A stretch of 64,000 nt of DNA, taken from contig NZ_JAGYJH010000003.1 in the NCBI RefSeq assembly GCF_018402285.1, positions 558,001 to 622,000 of the forward strand, given 5' to 3'. Made by a program: the position numbers and the translations under genes. Of this stretch, positions 55,363-63,949 are shown one piece after another. Source of the stretch: Hyphomonas sp. GTDB lineage: Bacteria > Pseudomonadota > Alphaproteobacteria > Caulobacterales > Hyphomonadaceae. Position 1 is the first letter of the stretch. Each line of letters opens with the position of its first letter. The notes beneath the pieces were generated by a model. The model did not search any database. It worked only from the letters and a program-made list of their open reading frames with translations, and was not told the DNA's origin.

Positions 55363-56712
55363 ATGAAGACTCTTGTGCTGGCGATGGCGGCATTTGTACT
55401 CGCTTTACCTTGTGTGAGCGCTCCGTTGGCTGAAAAAGGGCAAGACCCGTTGTGCGGGACCTCCCAGTCCGGGACCGACGCCGCCCGGGAAGCGTTCTTC
55501 TTCGCTTTTCCGCTCTATGAGATGTTTCGGATGCGCCAGCGCGCGCTGCTGCCTGAAGGGGCTCTACTCAACAGTCTGCGACATCGCGCGGAGCTATCCG
55601 GTCTGGAAGATCGATACATTACTACGCCAAACCGGGACACTTTGTATTCGCAAGCCTGGCTTGATCTGGCGGACGGACCTGTGCGTTTTTCCATTCCGGA
55701 GATGGGAGACCGCTATCACAGCGCACATCTGATGAACGCGTTTTCCGATACGTTCGCGGTTTTGCGCAACGAAACTACCAGAACTCGCGCCTTCCTGATC
55801 GCAGGTCCGGAGTGGCAGGGCGAGGTTGGCGCCGATGAGACCCTCATCCGTTCACCAACCCTGGATGCATGGCTGGTTCTTCGCACACACGTCAAAAACG
55901 ATTCAGATCTTGCGGAGGTCCAGCGTCTTCAGCTTGCCTATAGCCTCGACAGCGACAATGGCAGCGCCGACGATCTGGCGTTCGAAGGGCGGATACCGGC
56001 TCTTCCTGATGGCAAACAGTTTCGCGAAGTGGTCAACGCCGCACTCGCTCGGGGACCCATCCCAGAAGCGCAGAAGGACAGGCTTGAGTGCATGTCAGCA
56101 ACCGGCAGTGGCCGGATATTCTCGAATGACACAGGCGCGACAGAGATTCCGGAATATCCGAAACTGAATACGTTTATTGGCCAATTTTATAGCGAAACTC
56201 AAACAGCGTTTGAACAGGCAGGGGTATTGGTCAATGGCTGGAGATATCCTCCAGCGAACATCGGGGCGTTCGGAACAGACGATGTCTATCGCAGTGCCAT
56301 GGCCTTAGGGGGTCTTGCAGCACTTCCGATAGAGGAAGCAGTCAACCCGATGACAAATTTGGATGCAGATGGTGGTCAGCTTGATGGTCAATCAGCCTAT
56401 CGGCTCCATATCCCCAGCGACATCCCGGTTGACGGATTCTGGTCGCTGACTCTCTACGAATCGGACGGTGCCGGACGATGGTTCTTCTATCCCAATGAGA
56501 TTGATCGCTATGCGATCAGCAGCGCGTCCAATGATCTTCATCGGGAAGAGGACGGTTCAATCGTCGTGGAAATCTCCAATGAAGAGAGGTCGGACTCCGC
56601 CAATTGGTTGCCAGCTCCACGCGGTGCATTCAGATTGGTATTCAGGGCCTACAGACCGCAAAAAGCATTCCGCGATGGCGAGTTTCGCTTGCCCCCAGTT
56701 GAACGCGATTGA
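55363..56712 (+). CDS. Exported DUF1254/DUF1214 domain protein
   Basis: A 449-residue protein with a signal peptide (MKTLVLAMAAFVLALPCVSA). The DUF1254 part shows REAFFFAFPLYEMFRMRQRA and ITTPNRDTLYSQAWLDLADG and MGDRYHSAHLMNAFSDTFAV; the DUF1214 part shows YRSAMALGGLAALP and VDGFWSLTLYESDGAGRWFF and NWLPAPRGAFRLVFRAYRP. The family is widespread and its biochemical function is not established. It is divergent from the Crp-family gene and shares the palindrome at 55229-55256. It may therefore belong with the TonB receptor and serine hydrolase as a periplasmic partner. Confidence 0.9.
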   Translation: MKTLVLAMAAFVLALPCVSAPLAEKGQDPLCGTSQSGTDAAREAFFFAFPLYEMFRMRQRALLPEGALLNSLRHRAELSGLEDRYITTPNRDTLYSQAWLDLADGPVRFSIPEMGDRYHSAHLMNAFSDTFAVLRNETTRTRAFLIAGPEWQGEVGADETLIRSPTLDAWLVLRTHVKNDSDLAEVQRLQLAYSLDSDNGSADDLAFEGRIPALPDGKQFREVVNAALARGPIPEAQKDRLECMSATGSGRIFSNDTGATEIPEYPKLNTFIGQFYSETQTAFEQAGVLVNGWRYPPANIGAFGTDDVYRSAMALGGLAALPIEEAVNPMTNLDADGGQLDGQSAYRLHIPSDIPVDGFWSLTLYESDGAGRWFFYPNEIDRYAISSASNDLHREEDGSIVVEISNEERSDSANWLPAPRGAFRLVFRAYRPQKAFRDGEFRLPPVERD

Positions 56713-57247
56713 TCGAGTATGCGTGATCCTGCCGAAAACGAAGGTCTGAACAAAGAAGTGACTTCTGTCATGAGCGAGTTGTTCGCCTGATATCCGGTCC
56801 GAGGCTGATCCAGACTAATGGAGCTGCTGCTTGTTCAGCCCTGGCAAACATTGCGAGCGGCTGTTTCGGGCCAGGTTGGCCCCGATCATCGGACTCGGCG
56901 TCGGGCAGGGTCGCCTCAGTCCGGTCATTCGGCCGCCATACAGTAGCCAGGCCTGAGTTCGCCTCAATCATTCGAACGCCCCCAACTCTGCGGACGGCCG
57001 CAATGCGAGCAAAAGGAGACAAAAAGCTCAGAGACTTGTCTCGCCCTGAAGCGGTCGTTCGTAGTGTCAGCTCTCGGTCAGGAGCTGACATAAGGCGAAT
57101 AAGGATTTGGCCGCAGCTGGCTGCTGACAGTCCAATGCAAACCAGTCTCTGGCAGCGTTTGGGATAGGGGCGTTTATTCAGAAAGAAGTTCACGCTATTC
57201 TGAAAGAGCGGCGCTTCTAATCGATCTAAACATCGCTCCAGCTTCGT
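56713..57247. other. Intergenic stretch with copy 2 of a dispersed repeat
   Basis: No convincing gene is seen in 535 bases. A minus-strand open frame (56768-57193) has no ribosome site, odd composition and overlaps the repeat. Copy 2 of the dispersed element lies at about 56865-56960. A second shared segment, GCGAGCAAAAGGAGACA (57003 onward), has a near copy at 63001. Confidence 0.5.
56865..56960. repeat. Dispersed intergenic element, copy 2
   Basis: See copy 1. This copy reads TCGGGCCAGGTTGG, then CGGCGTCGGGCAGGGT and CCGGTCATTC. It matches copy 1 over about 95 bases at roughly three positions in four, judged by eye. Confidence 0.5.
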
Positions 57248-57847
57248 CTAATCAAGACAGATCAACTGATCGGTTGACGGATCGATGTCGAGGTTCACGC
57301 AATCGTCCAGGTCGGGCTGAGGGCTGGATGGCGGCAGGGTATTGCCGGACCCGTTGTCTGGAGATTGCCGACCTTCAGCTGGGAGCAGAAAATAGTCATA
57401 TTTGGGGATGCTCGCTACGCTGACGCTGATCCGGCCATCCGGCAATTGGGTCATGGTCGAGGCTCCGAGCAGAGGCAGGTCCTGGCCAGTAAACGTATTT
57501 GGACCGGTCTGTCGAATATCCCTGATTATTACCATATTCGGTCGGATCTTCAACGTGAGTGCATGGGTCCAGGGATCCAGCGCATAGGCCCGGCCTTTTT
57601 CTATCCGGATCGTTTTCCCCAAAGTCGAGATTTTCCAATCTCCATCGATTGCAAGCGGCTCGGTTTCAGGCACTTGTGTTGAATAGGGCAGGAAGGCGTC
57701 CATTTGCGGAATTCCGGCCGCTGCGGCGAATGCATCTCCCATCGTTCCAGCCGCAAGCGCCTCGGTTCCGGCGCACCCAGACAAGATAAGCGCGGCTGCT
57801 CCAGACAGGGGCGCAGCATAGAATTTTCCCATTGATTTAAGTCGCAT
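57248..57847 (-). CDS. Lipoprotein of unknown function, 199 residues
   Basis: The signal peptide MRLKSMGKFYAAPLSGAAAL ends in lipobox LILSGC. The mature part contains AIDGDWKISTLGKTIRIEKG, WTHALTLKIRPNMVIIRDIR and GASTMTQLPDGRISVSVASI, suggesting a small beta-rich domain of about 90 residues, then a serine/proline-rich linker and an acidic end with two cysteines (DDCVNLD...LICLD). AGGAGG lies seven bases upstream of ATG 57847. It is divergent from the 665-residue exported protein, whose C-terminal repeats have a similar WxG-beta pattern. Two copies of an 18-bp palindrome lie between them. Function is unknown. Confidence 0.7.
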   Translation of the reverse strand: MRLKSMGKFYAAPLSGAAALILSGCAGTEALAAGTMGDAFAAAAGIPQMDAFLPYSTQVPETEPLAIDGDWKISTLGKTIRIEKGRAYALDPWTHALTLKIRPNMVIIRDIRQTGPNTFTGQDLPLLGASTMTQLPDGRISVSVASIPKYDYFLLPAEGRQSPDNGSGNTLPPSSPQPDLDDCVNLDIDPSTDQLICLD

Positions 57848-57918
57848 ATTGAATCCTCCTTTGATCCAGGACCTCTCATTTGTCTGGGGAGTCGTAACGG
57901 AAAAGCGCTGCACGCCTA

Positions 57919-57936
57919 ATGGGTAGCGTTACCCAA
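57919..57936. promoter_or_regulatory. 18-bp palindrome site 1 (GGGT-N6-ACCC)
   Basis: ATGGGTAGCGTTACCCAA. It is the exact reverse complement of site 2. It lies 72 bases upstream of the lipoprotein start. Site centres 1 and 2 are 63 bases apart, six helical turns. Confidence 0.75.
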
Positions 57937-57981
57937 AAAAGGGGACTCACGGGGATCACACGTCTCTGACCGCTCGCGGAT

Positions 57982-57999
57982 TTGGGTAACGCTACCCAT
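57982..57999. promoter_or_regulatory. 18-bp palindrome site 2 (GGGT-N6-ACCC)
   Basis: TTGGGTAACGCTACCCAT, exact reverse complement of site 1. It lies 89 bases upstream of the 665-residue protein gene. Confidence 0.75.
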
Positions 58000-58087
58000 A
58001 AGCCCGGTCGCCCGCGTGCGTTAGATTACCGGCTAAGCTGAGCAGTCCTTTGACTGCCCGGATCGTCGGAAAGGACGGGGAAAAATC

Positions 58088-60085
58088 ATGGCCGGAATCA
58101 TTCATTCAATCCTTCGAACGAGTATGCTGTGCATGCTTTCAATCTCCTTCATGCTCTCGTTTCCATCGACGGCATTCCAAGCCCATGCAGACGATGTCGA
58201 AGACGAGATAGAGACGCTTGCAAGAGAGAAACTGATGTCGCTGGGCCCCGAGCTCTTCGAAGCATTCGTGGTCGGACTCGATGCGGCGAATGATGAATCC
58301 CTGCAATCCGGTATCAAGAATGAAAGCGCCCAAAACCTGCCCGGTTGTGTGGCCCCGCTTTCGGATTTCCAGACCCGGACCTTGAGTCTGTCCGGCGGTG
58401 GGACGCTACTCGTGGTCGGCGCAGATTTTGAGGGCGGCGTGGCTTTTAAGTGCGGGGAAGGTGTTGATCTTTTCGACCGCCGTCAGACCAAGTTTTTCGG
58501 GGCGGGCGGCTGGGCCGTGCGAGTTGGTGCTGCGGTAGACGCGGCGTTTAACATCGGGCACTGGCAAGTCCCGCACAATAATCTGAGAGGTCGATCCGTC
58601 GGTTGGGAGTTCGAGTTGGCCGATCTCCTGAAGTCTCTACGCGCTGTGGCGAAGTATATGGATTGGATCGAAAAAGAGAACAGCGGGTCGGAGCGGTTCC
58701 CGTTTTCGATCGGGGTCACCTTCTGGTGGGAGAATGAGGCCTCAAGCAGCTGGGCCAAACCGATCCGGGGTGAGTATCAGGGCTTTGTGATTTCATTCGT
58801 GAAGGACATGGGTTCCGAACTCGGAGCTGGATTAGTGACGTCTCGAACGGTCCAGTTCTGCGATAATGATTCAGAGTGCACACTTGGGCTTTGGAGCGAT
58901 GAGTCTGGAGACAATCAAGTCCTCATTCGCAAGCATGTTTTCGACCCTGATGAGAACAATCTGAACATCAAGCTCGGAGATCATTATATCGTCGCTGACA
59001 TCGATAGTGACTATCTGGACCTGGACACATCAGAAAAGACCGTACGCGGCCAACCCCTGGACTGGAGCGACTATCGCGAACGCCGGGATGGTCGGACCCT
59101 GTATAGGATTTGCTTCCGGGACAATTATACGAAAATGCATCTCAGCCTGGGTGGCGGCATCTGCAACAATTCGCAAAAGGTGACGCTGACCATGCAACGC
59201 CCGCTGGAGGAAAGCGATGTTGTTGGCCGGGATTATCGCGGATACTGGAATGGCGCGCAGGGGGGCACAACGCGTTACATCCGGATTGTCGAACGTGACG
59301 CGAACCACACCCTGACTCTGCAGGAGTTCGGGTCCAGCGCCCAGCGTGTATTCACAAAAATCATCGGGCCGACCTATACCGAGAGGAGTACGGCAGCGAT
59401 GCTTACTGTGCGCAATGATGTCCTTCGGCTCCAGGAGGGGAGAAGCACGCTCGAGTTTACCCGAAATTCGGTAGAGGATGATGAGCGCATGCTCGGCTCG
59501 GATTTTGCCCTCGCGGACTCGATCAATGGCGAATACTGGAATGCAATTGTGAATGGCGAGACGGTCTATGACAAAGTCGTCTCCCGCTCGGCAGGCCGAA
59601 TTGAACTCTCGCGCGTCGGTGAAAATGAGAGCAGACAGTATATAAAAACAAGCCCCTTCGGAAACCGTTTTCTGGGCACGGACGGGGTCTTGGTTGTCGA
59701 TGGCGCCCGAATGGAACTGAATGGAGCTGTGTTCAGACGAAACTCGATTGACGAGGATGCTCGACTGGCAGAGCTGCTGATGCAATCGCGCCCCTGGCCT
59801 GGTATCGGGGCCGTGGTTGCGGCTGAAGATGAAATCATTGACGTCGTGGGCGCTTGGACCTGGACCTCGGACGACACCCTGAAGACAAACATCTTTGTTA
59901 GCCAGACAGACTCGGAGATCCGGCTGCGCGATCGTCGGAACCCGCTTGCACTGCACACATACCAAAAGATCGCTCCGAATATCTATCAGCACAGTTCGGG
60001 CAGCACGTTCGATTTTCGTTCCGAGACGATCCTGGTCTGGAAAAACAGTGGGGGCGATCAGAGCATCATCATGCGTCGTGAATAG
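58088..60085 (+). CDS. Exported 665-residue protein with three C-terminal repeats, unknown
   Basis: A signal peptide (cut near AFQAHADD, residue 35) sends this protein out of the cytoplasm. Residues 36-80 are an acidic helical segment. Residues 95-260 form a glycine- and tryptophan-rich beta region (LSLSGGGTLLVVGADFEGGV, then VGVTFWWENEASS... to FVKDMGSELGAG) with cysteines 87, 122, 258 and 264. Residues 378-460, 478-551 and 586-664 are three diverged repeats, each opening with a GxYW/GAW motif and closing with a hydrophobic strand before F(T)RRN/MRRE. The layout suggests a binding or pore-type surface protein. No family is recognised. It precedes the two-component genes on the same strand and shares the palindromes. 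Confidence 0.75.
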   Translation: MAGIIHSILRTSMLCMLSISFMLSFPSTAFQAHADDVEDEIETLAREKLMSLGPELFEAFVVGLDAANDESLQSGIKNESAQNLPGCVAPLSDFQTRTLSLSGGGTLLVVGADFEGGVAFKCGEGVDLFDRRQTKFFGAGGWAVRVGAAVDAAFNIGHWQVPHNNLRGRSVGWEFELADLLKSLRAVAKYMDWIEKENSGSERFPFSIGVTFWWENEASSSWAKPIRGEYQGFVISFVKDMGSELGAGLVTSRTVQFCDNDSECTLGLWSDESGDNQVLIRKHVFDPDENNLNIKLGDHYIVADIDSDYLDLDTSEKTVRGQPLDWSDYRERRDGRTLYRICFRDNYTKMHLSLGGGICNNSQKVTLTMQRPLEESDVVGRDYRGYWNGAQGGTTRYIRIVERDANHTLTLQEFGSSAQRVFTKIIGPTYTERSTAAMLTVRNDVLRLQEGRSTLEFTRNSVEDDERMLGSDFALADSINGEYWNAIVNGETVYDKVVSRSAGRIELSRVGENESRQYIKTSPFGNRFLGTDGVLVVDGARMELNGAVFRRNSIDEDARLAELLMQSRPWPGIGAVVAAEDEIIDVVGAWTWTSDDTLKTNIFVSQTDSEIRLRDRRNPLALHTYQKIAPNIYQHSSGSTFDFRSETILVWKNSGGDQSIIMRRE

Positions 60086-60112
60086 TGCAAATCCGGCTTT
60101 CGCATTGACGAT

Positions 60113-60146
60113 CTCCTCGACTGGTTCTTAAGAACGAGTCGGGGAG
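60113..60146 (+). promoter_or_regulatory. 34-base palindrome enclosing the response-regulator ribosome site
   Basis: Arms CTCCTCGACTGGTTCTT (60113-60129) and AAGAACGAGTCGGGGAG (60130-60146) pair with one mismatch and one GU. The right arm ends in GGGGAG, the ribosome site of the TTG at 60156. As RNA it would hide that site; as DNA it could be a protein-binding site. No T tract follows. Confidence 0.55.
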
Positions 60147-60155
60147 ACTTGAATA

Positions 60156-60800
60156 TTGAGTACAACAACGCCTTCTCGCACAGTGATCGTGGCTGATGAT
60201 CATGCGGTAGCCCGTACGGGGACAAAGTCCGTTCTCTCAGAGATCGCCGGTGTTTCAATTGTGGCGGAGGTTGCCGACGGTCTCAGTGCGATTGCGGCGG
60301 TCAAGACGCATCTACCCGACCTCCTTGTGCTGGACGCCGCGATGCCGCATGCAAAAGGCATAGAGGTCTTCGCCGATGCGCGCCGCTGGAGTCCGGGTAC
60401 GGCAATTGTCCTGCTTACGGGCTTCACTTCTGCGGGGTTTCTGGCAAACTGGCTGGACGCCGAAGTTGACGGGATATTGCTGAAATCCTGCGAGCCGAGC
60501 GAGATGCGAACCTGTTTCGAGACGGTGCTGGCGGGAGGGCGCTTTATCGCCGAAGAGGTGGGAGACATTCTCGAACGCACAACGCCTGCGGATGCCTTCA
60601 CCAATCGCGAGCGTGAGGTTCTGTCTCTACTGGCCATGGGGCATCAAAGCGTAAACATCGCAGCGCGCCTCAATATCAGTTCGCGCACCGTGGAAAAGCA
60701 CAGAGCAAGCCTGATGGCGAAGGTCGGGGTCAATTCGATCGCGCAGCTCATCGCGTATGCGTTGCGTGAAGGGTTGCTGGATGAGCATCGGCAAGTCTAG
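60156..60800 (+). CDS. NarL/LuxR-type response regulator
   Basis: A 214-residue regulator. The receiver domain has the acidic pair D14-D15 (VADDHA), the phosphate-accepting Asp 60 (LVLDAAMP), Thr 88 (LLTGF) and Lys 110 (ILLKS), so it is complete. The C-terminal LuxR-type HTH (about residues 148-205) shows FTNREREVLSLLAMGHQSVN and RLNISSRTVEKHRASLMAKV. The start is a TTG nine bases after GGGGAG; that ribosome site is locked in a long palindrome. The histidine kinase gene follows after 80 bases. It is the obvious candidate to bind the GGGT-N6-ACCC palindromes, which is inferred and not shown. Confidence 0.9.
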   Translation: MSTTTPSRTVIVADDHAVARTGTKSVLSEIAGVSIVAEVADGLSAIAAVKTHLPDLLVLDAAMPHAKGIEVFADARRWSPGTAIVLLTGFTSAGFLANWLDAEVDGILLKSCEPSEMRTCFETVLAGGRFIAEEVGDILERTTPADAFTNREREVLSLLAMGHQSVNIAARLNISSRTVEKHRASLMAKVGVNSIAQLIAYALREGLLDEHRQV

Positions 60801-60828
60801 GCACCTCACTCTTTGCCCGGGAATGCAA

Positions 60829-60846
60829 ATGGGTAGTCGCACCCAT
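60829..60846. promoter_or_regulatory. 18-bp palindrome site 3 (GGGT-N6-ACCC)
   Basis: ATGGGTAGTCGCACCCAT. It has the same size and outer arms as sites 1 and 2 and lies 35 bases upstream of the histidine kinase start, after the response-regulator stop. Confidence 0.6.
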
Positions 60847-60880
60847 GGTCCGGGCGACGGGTTAGGGGCAGATTCTTTGC

Positions 60881-62915
60881 ATGATTGATAAGCTGCGTTC
60901 CTGCATCGACTCTGTGCCGGCTGCCATAAGGTCCGCGCTATTGCTGGCGGTGATGATCGCAACGTCGATAGGTCTATGCCTCGTCTTCGCGACCCCGCAG
61001 GACGATCCCGCGGAGCGGGGAGAGGTGATCGAACTTCCTGTCGCGGATTATTCAAGCGCATTCTTTGGCCTGTATGCCGAAACCCTGGCCGAAACGGATG
61101 GGCCAATGACGCTCGAAGACGTCATTGCGAGCGACGGTTGGGAGACCATGGGCACGCGATATATGAGTTTCGGATCTGTCTCGGATACCATCTGGATTCG
61201 GGCCAGGGTTCGAAACATTTCCGATGCACCCATCACGATCCGGTTCGATACGCGCCGCGTCGCATTCGATCATATGGACATGTATCTGACCGATCCTGAC
61301 GGAAGCGGTTCGACACAATTCCTGGATTATAGCTATGCAGCGCCGTTCTCGGATCGGCCCGTCAACCATCGGTTCCTGGTCGCAGATATCGAGCTGGCGC
61401 CCAATGAAACACAGATGGCCTATGTGCGTTTCCGCGGCCTGTTCAACACAATCCTGCCGCTCCGGCTGGCCTCACCTGAAGCCTTTCAGATGGCCGAGAA
61501 ACATGAGGTGTTCTGGTCGGCTCAATTCTACGGCACGTTCACTGCCATCACATTCCTGACCTTGCTCGCCGCGCCTCTTATTGGCTGGCGCACAAGTCTC
61601 AGTTTCGGCTTCTTTCTGATCACCAGCGCCGCCACATGTCTTGCGGTGGAGGGTTATATTGATCAACACCTCATCCCCGACAAGAACGAGATCACTGCCC
61701 GCCTGACCGACAGCCTGTATTTCCTCACAGCCGCAGCCATTCTGATCTTGAGCCGCACCGTGTTCGATCTGCAGGCCAAGGCGCGGTTGCTGGACTTCGG
61801 TGCTTGGTTGGACATCTTACACCATTCTCCTGATTGGAACCTTCCACTTCCTGTTTGGCATTGCGCCGAGAACCGTGTTCATACCCATTTTTCTATTCTT
61901 GCGTGGCACATCGCTGATCTTGCATGCTGTGGTCGGGATTTGGGCGGTCTGGACACGGGAAAAAGGGGGGACAGCCTTCGCGGCCAGTTCGATCCTCGTC
62001 GCGACGGCGTCGATCGCGCTGGTGGTCGATCCGACGTTTGGCTATCCCTATGGCGGCTATCCTTTCATCATGCGCTGGCTTGTAACGGTCGAAGCGATGG
62101 CGCTCGCGATCGCTATTGTTCAGAGTGTTTTGGGCCTCAGAAAAGAGCGTGACCTCGCCATCAAGGCGGATCTCGTCGCAACCCGCGAACGCCTTCGATT
62201 GTCGCTCGCGCTTGCAGACAGCCAAAGGGCTTACTCTCGCGCGCAGCGCGCAGCAGGACAATATATGCGCCGCTTGCAAACCGTGAGTCATGACATTTTG
62301 CAGCCACTTCAGTCTCTGAAATCTACGCTGCGGGAGAAGCCCTCAATAACCGACGAGCAGGCTGAGAGACTCGAGGAAGCGTTCGATTACCTGGAGGCGC
62401 TGGCGCGCCAGAATCTGCAGTCCCATCATGACCATACGCGCGTGGCGGCGCAGGCTCAATCGAGCGGATCGGACAACATCCCGATTGCCACGGTGATCAG
62501 CACTGTTGCGACCATGTTCGCGAACGACGCGGCGGCGAAAGGCGTTGAATTGTTGATTCACAGCGCTGACGAGACAATTTCTGTCCCGCACCCCGTTCTA
62601 CTTATGCGGGCTATCAGCAATCTGGTATCCAATAGTTTGCAACATGCCACGGGCAACAGGATAGACATCTCTTTTGACTGCGACCAAACAGGCACCTGGG
62701 TGTCGGTCAGGGATCAGGGGCCTGGCATGTCCGCCGACGCGCTTCGGGATATGCTGGATTTCGGAAATCGCGGCGCTGTATCGCACGGATCCGGCTTTGG
62801 CCTGGCAATCGTGCAAGACGCAGCGCGAGAAATGGGAGCAGAGCTTGAGATACACTCCACGGAGAGCGGCGGTACAACGGCGAAACTCTCATTCATCAAC
62901 TCGCCAAACCGTTGA
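60881..62915 (+). pseudogene. 7TMR-DISM histidine kinase, broken by a one-base frameshift
   Basis: From ATG 60881 the first frame gives a signal/anchor, a periplasmic 7TMR-DISMED2-like domain (WIRARVRNISDAPITIRFDT, HRFLVADIELAPNETQMAYV) and the first of seven helices. Near 61799-61801 the sense moves one frame over and continues LGWTSYTILLIGTFHFLFGI with the remaining helices, then a HisKA-like region with the phosphoryl His in VSHDILQPLQ, the N box AISNLVSNSLQHATGN, and the G boxes DQGPGMSAD and GSGFGLAIVQ. Removing one G at TTCGG (about 61798-61800) would give a single protein of about 677 residues. A sequence error is quite possible; if real, the sensor is split from the kinase. It pairs with the response regulator. 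Confidence 0.8.
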
Positions 62916-63370
62916 CTGGTGCTGAGTGTATTCGAATTTGTTGTTTGTTTCTCATAGTAGCGAATTATCGAATATTGGCAGCGTTCCTAAAGTCCTCTTT
63001 GCGAGCAAAAAGAGACATAAAAATTAAAGCGTGTTCGACCGGAATGGGCCAGGCTGGCTCCCACCAGAAGAATCCGGGACCGGCAGGGTTGATCCGATCG
63101 TGCCGTCCGGCAGGCTCACCGCCGACGAGGCCGAAGATCGCGGATAGAAGTCATTGATACTGCGGCGCCGCAAGAGCGCTCGCGCCAAGCAATGTGTAAG
63201 TTATCCCGCAACCGCTAGCTGTTCAAACATACCGAGCGACCTCTCCGATCCAAGACGGCGAGCAGACTGGACCAAGCGGTCCAAGCCGACCGAAAATTCT
63301 CGCCCAGGATGCTCTAAAACGTGCTATAGAACACCAATAGTATGATTTTTGCGCCCGAAGGAGCCCAGCC
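62916..63370. other. Intergenic stretch with copy 3 of the dispersed repeat
   Basis: No gene is recognised in 455 bases. Copy 3 of the dispersed element is at about 63041-63130. Segment GCGAGCAAAAAGAGACA (63001 onward) nearly repeats 57003. The last 40 bases must hold the toxin-antitoxin promoter; GAAGGAG lies upstream of the ParD start. Confidence 0.5.
63041..63130. repeat. Dispersed intergenic element, copy 3 (most diverged)
   Basis: This copy reads ATGGGCCAGGCTGGC, then GGGACCGGCAGGGT and GTGCCGTCCGGCAGG. Alignment to copies 1 and 2 is clear over the first 45 bases and weaker after. Confidence 0.4.
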
Positions 63371-63622
63371 ATGACCACCGTCCGAAAGACCATTACCCTC
63401 ACCGATACGCAGAATGACTGGATCAAGGCGCAGATCGACAGCGGCGCTTACACGAACGACAGCGAAGTGTTGCGCGACCTGATCCGCAAGGCGCAGCAGG
63501 AAACTTCCGAGATCGAGGCTATTCGCGCGGCGCTCATCGAAGGCGAGAGAAGCGGCCTCAGCGCGCGCGGGCCCGAAGAGATTCGCGCAGCGGTGAAGAA
63601 GCGGAAGCCCCTGAATGGTTGA
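63371..63622 (+). CDS. ParD-type antitoxin
   Basis: An 83-residue ribbon-helix-helix protein. The N-terminus VRKTITLTDTQNDWIKAQID is the DNA-binding strand and first helix, and YTNDSEVLRDLIRKAQQE is the second helix with the usual SEVLRDLIR sequence. The C-terminal part (SEIEAIRAALIEGERSGLSA) wraps the toxin in ParD complexes. It should bind its own promoter and neutralise the toxin encoded next. Its stop overlaps the toxin start by eight bases, the usual type II layout. Confidence 0.92.
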   Translation: MTTVRKTITLTDTQNDWIKAQIDSGAYTNDSEVLRDLIRKAQQETSEIEAIRAALIEGERSGLSARGPEEIRAAVKKRKPLNG

Positions 63623-63917
63623 TGGCCGCTATCACTTAACCCAGGCGGCCGATGCGGACCTCGAACGCTTGTACGAGTGGGGCATTGATCGCTTCGGCGT
63701 GAATGCTGCGGACGAATATTATGATGGGCTGACTGCACGCCTGGCGCAGATCGCGGGTACTCCGCAGCGATGGCAGGAGGTCGATCATATCCGCGCTGGC
63801 TATCGCCGCTCGGTGTATGTCGCGCATTCTGTCTATTTCCGGGTCGAGGCCCGTGGCGTCTTGATCGTGCGCGTCCTCGGGCGCGAAAATCCGCAAACCG
63901 GTCTTCCGAATGACTAA
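63615..63917 (+). CDS. ParE-type toxin
   Basis: A 100-residue RelE/ParE-fold toxin. YHLTQAADADLERLYEWGID and GLTARLAQIAGTPQRWQEVD are the two-helix hairpin; IRAGYRRSVYVAHSVYFRVE and VLIVRVLGRENPQT form the sheet with the R...Y..H...Y pattern of ParE proteins. These toxins poison DNA gyrase in studied cases. The family features are intact, so the pair is likely functional. It overlaps the antitoxin gene. It is the last complete gene in the window. Confidence 0.92.
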   Translation: MVDGRYHLTQAADADLERLYEWGIDRFGVNAADEYYDGLTARLAQIAGTPQRWQEVDHIRAGYRRSVYVAHSVYFRVEARGVLIVRVLGRENPQTGLPND

Positions 63918-63949
63918 CCGATGATCAGGGCAGCCCGGTCTTCGGTATG

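Noticed and set aside
56768-57193. 141-codon minus-strand frame as a gene
   Set aside because: No ribosome site, no family resemblance, and it runs through a dispersed repeat; kept only as possible origin of the repeat.
59030-59992. Minus-strand open frame of 320 codons opposite the 665-residue protein
   Set aside because: The plus-strand frame has a signal peptide and internal repeats; the minus frame has neither a ribosome site nor protein-like segments.
60124-60135. GTTCTTAAGAAC as an SOS box
   Set aside because: It is an inverted repeat without the seven-base spacing of alphaproteobacterial LexA boxes and forms the centre of a longer palindrome.
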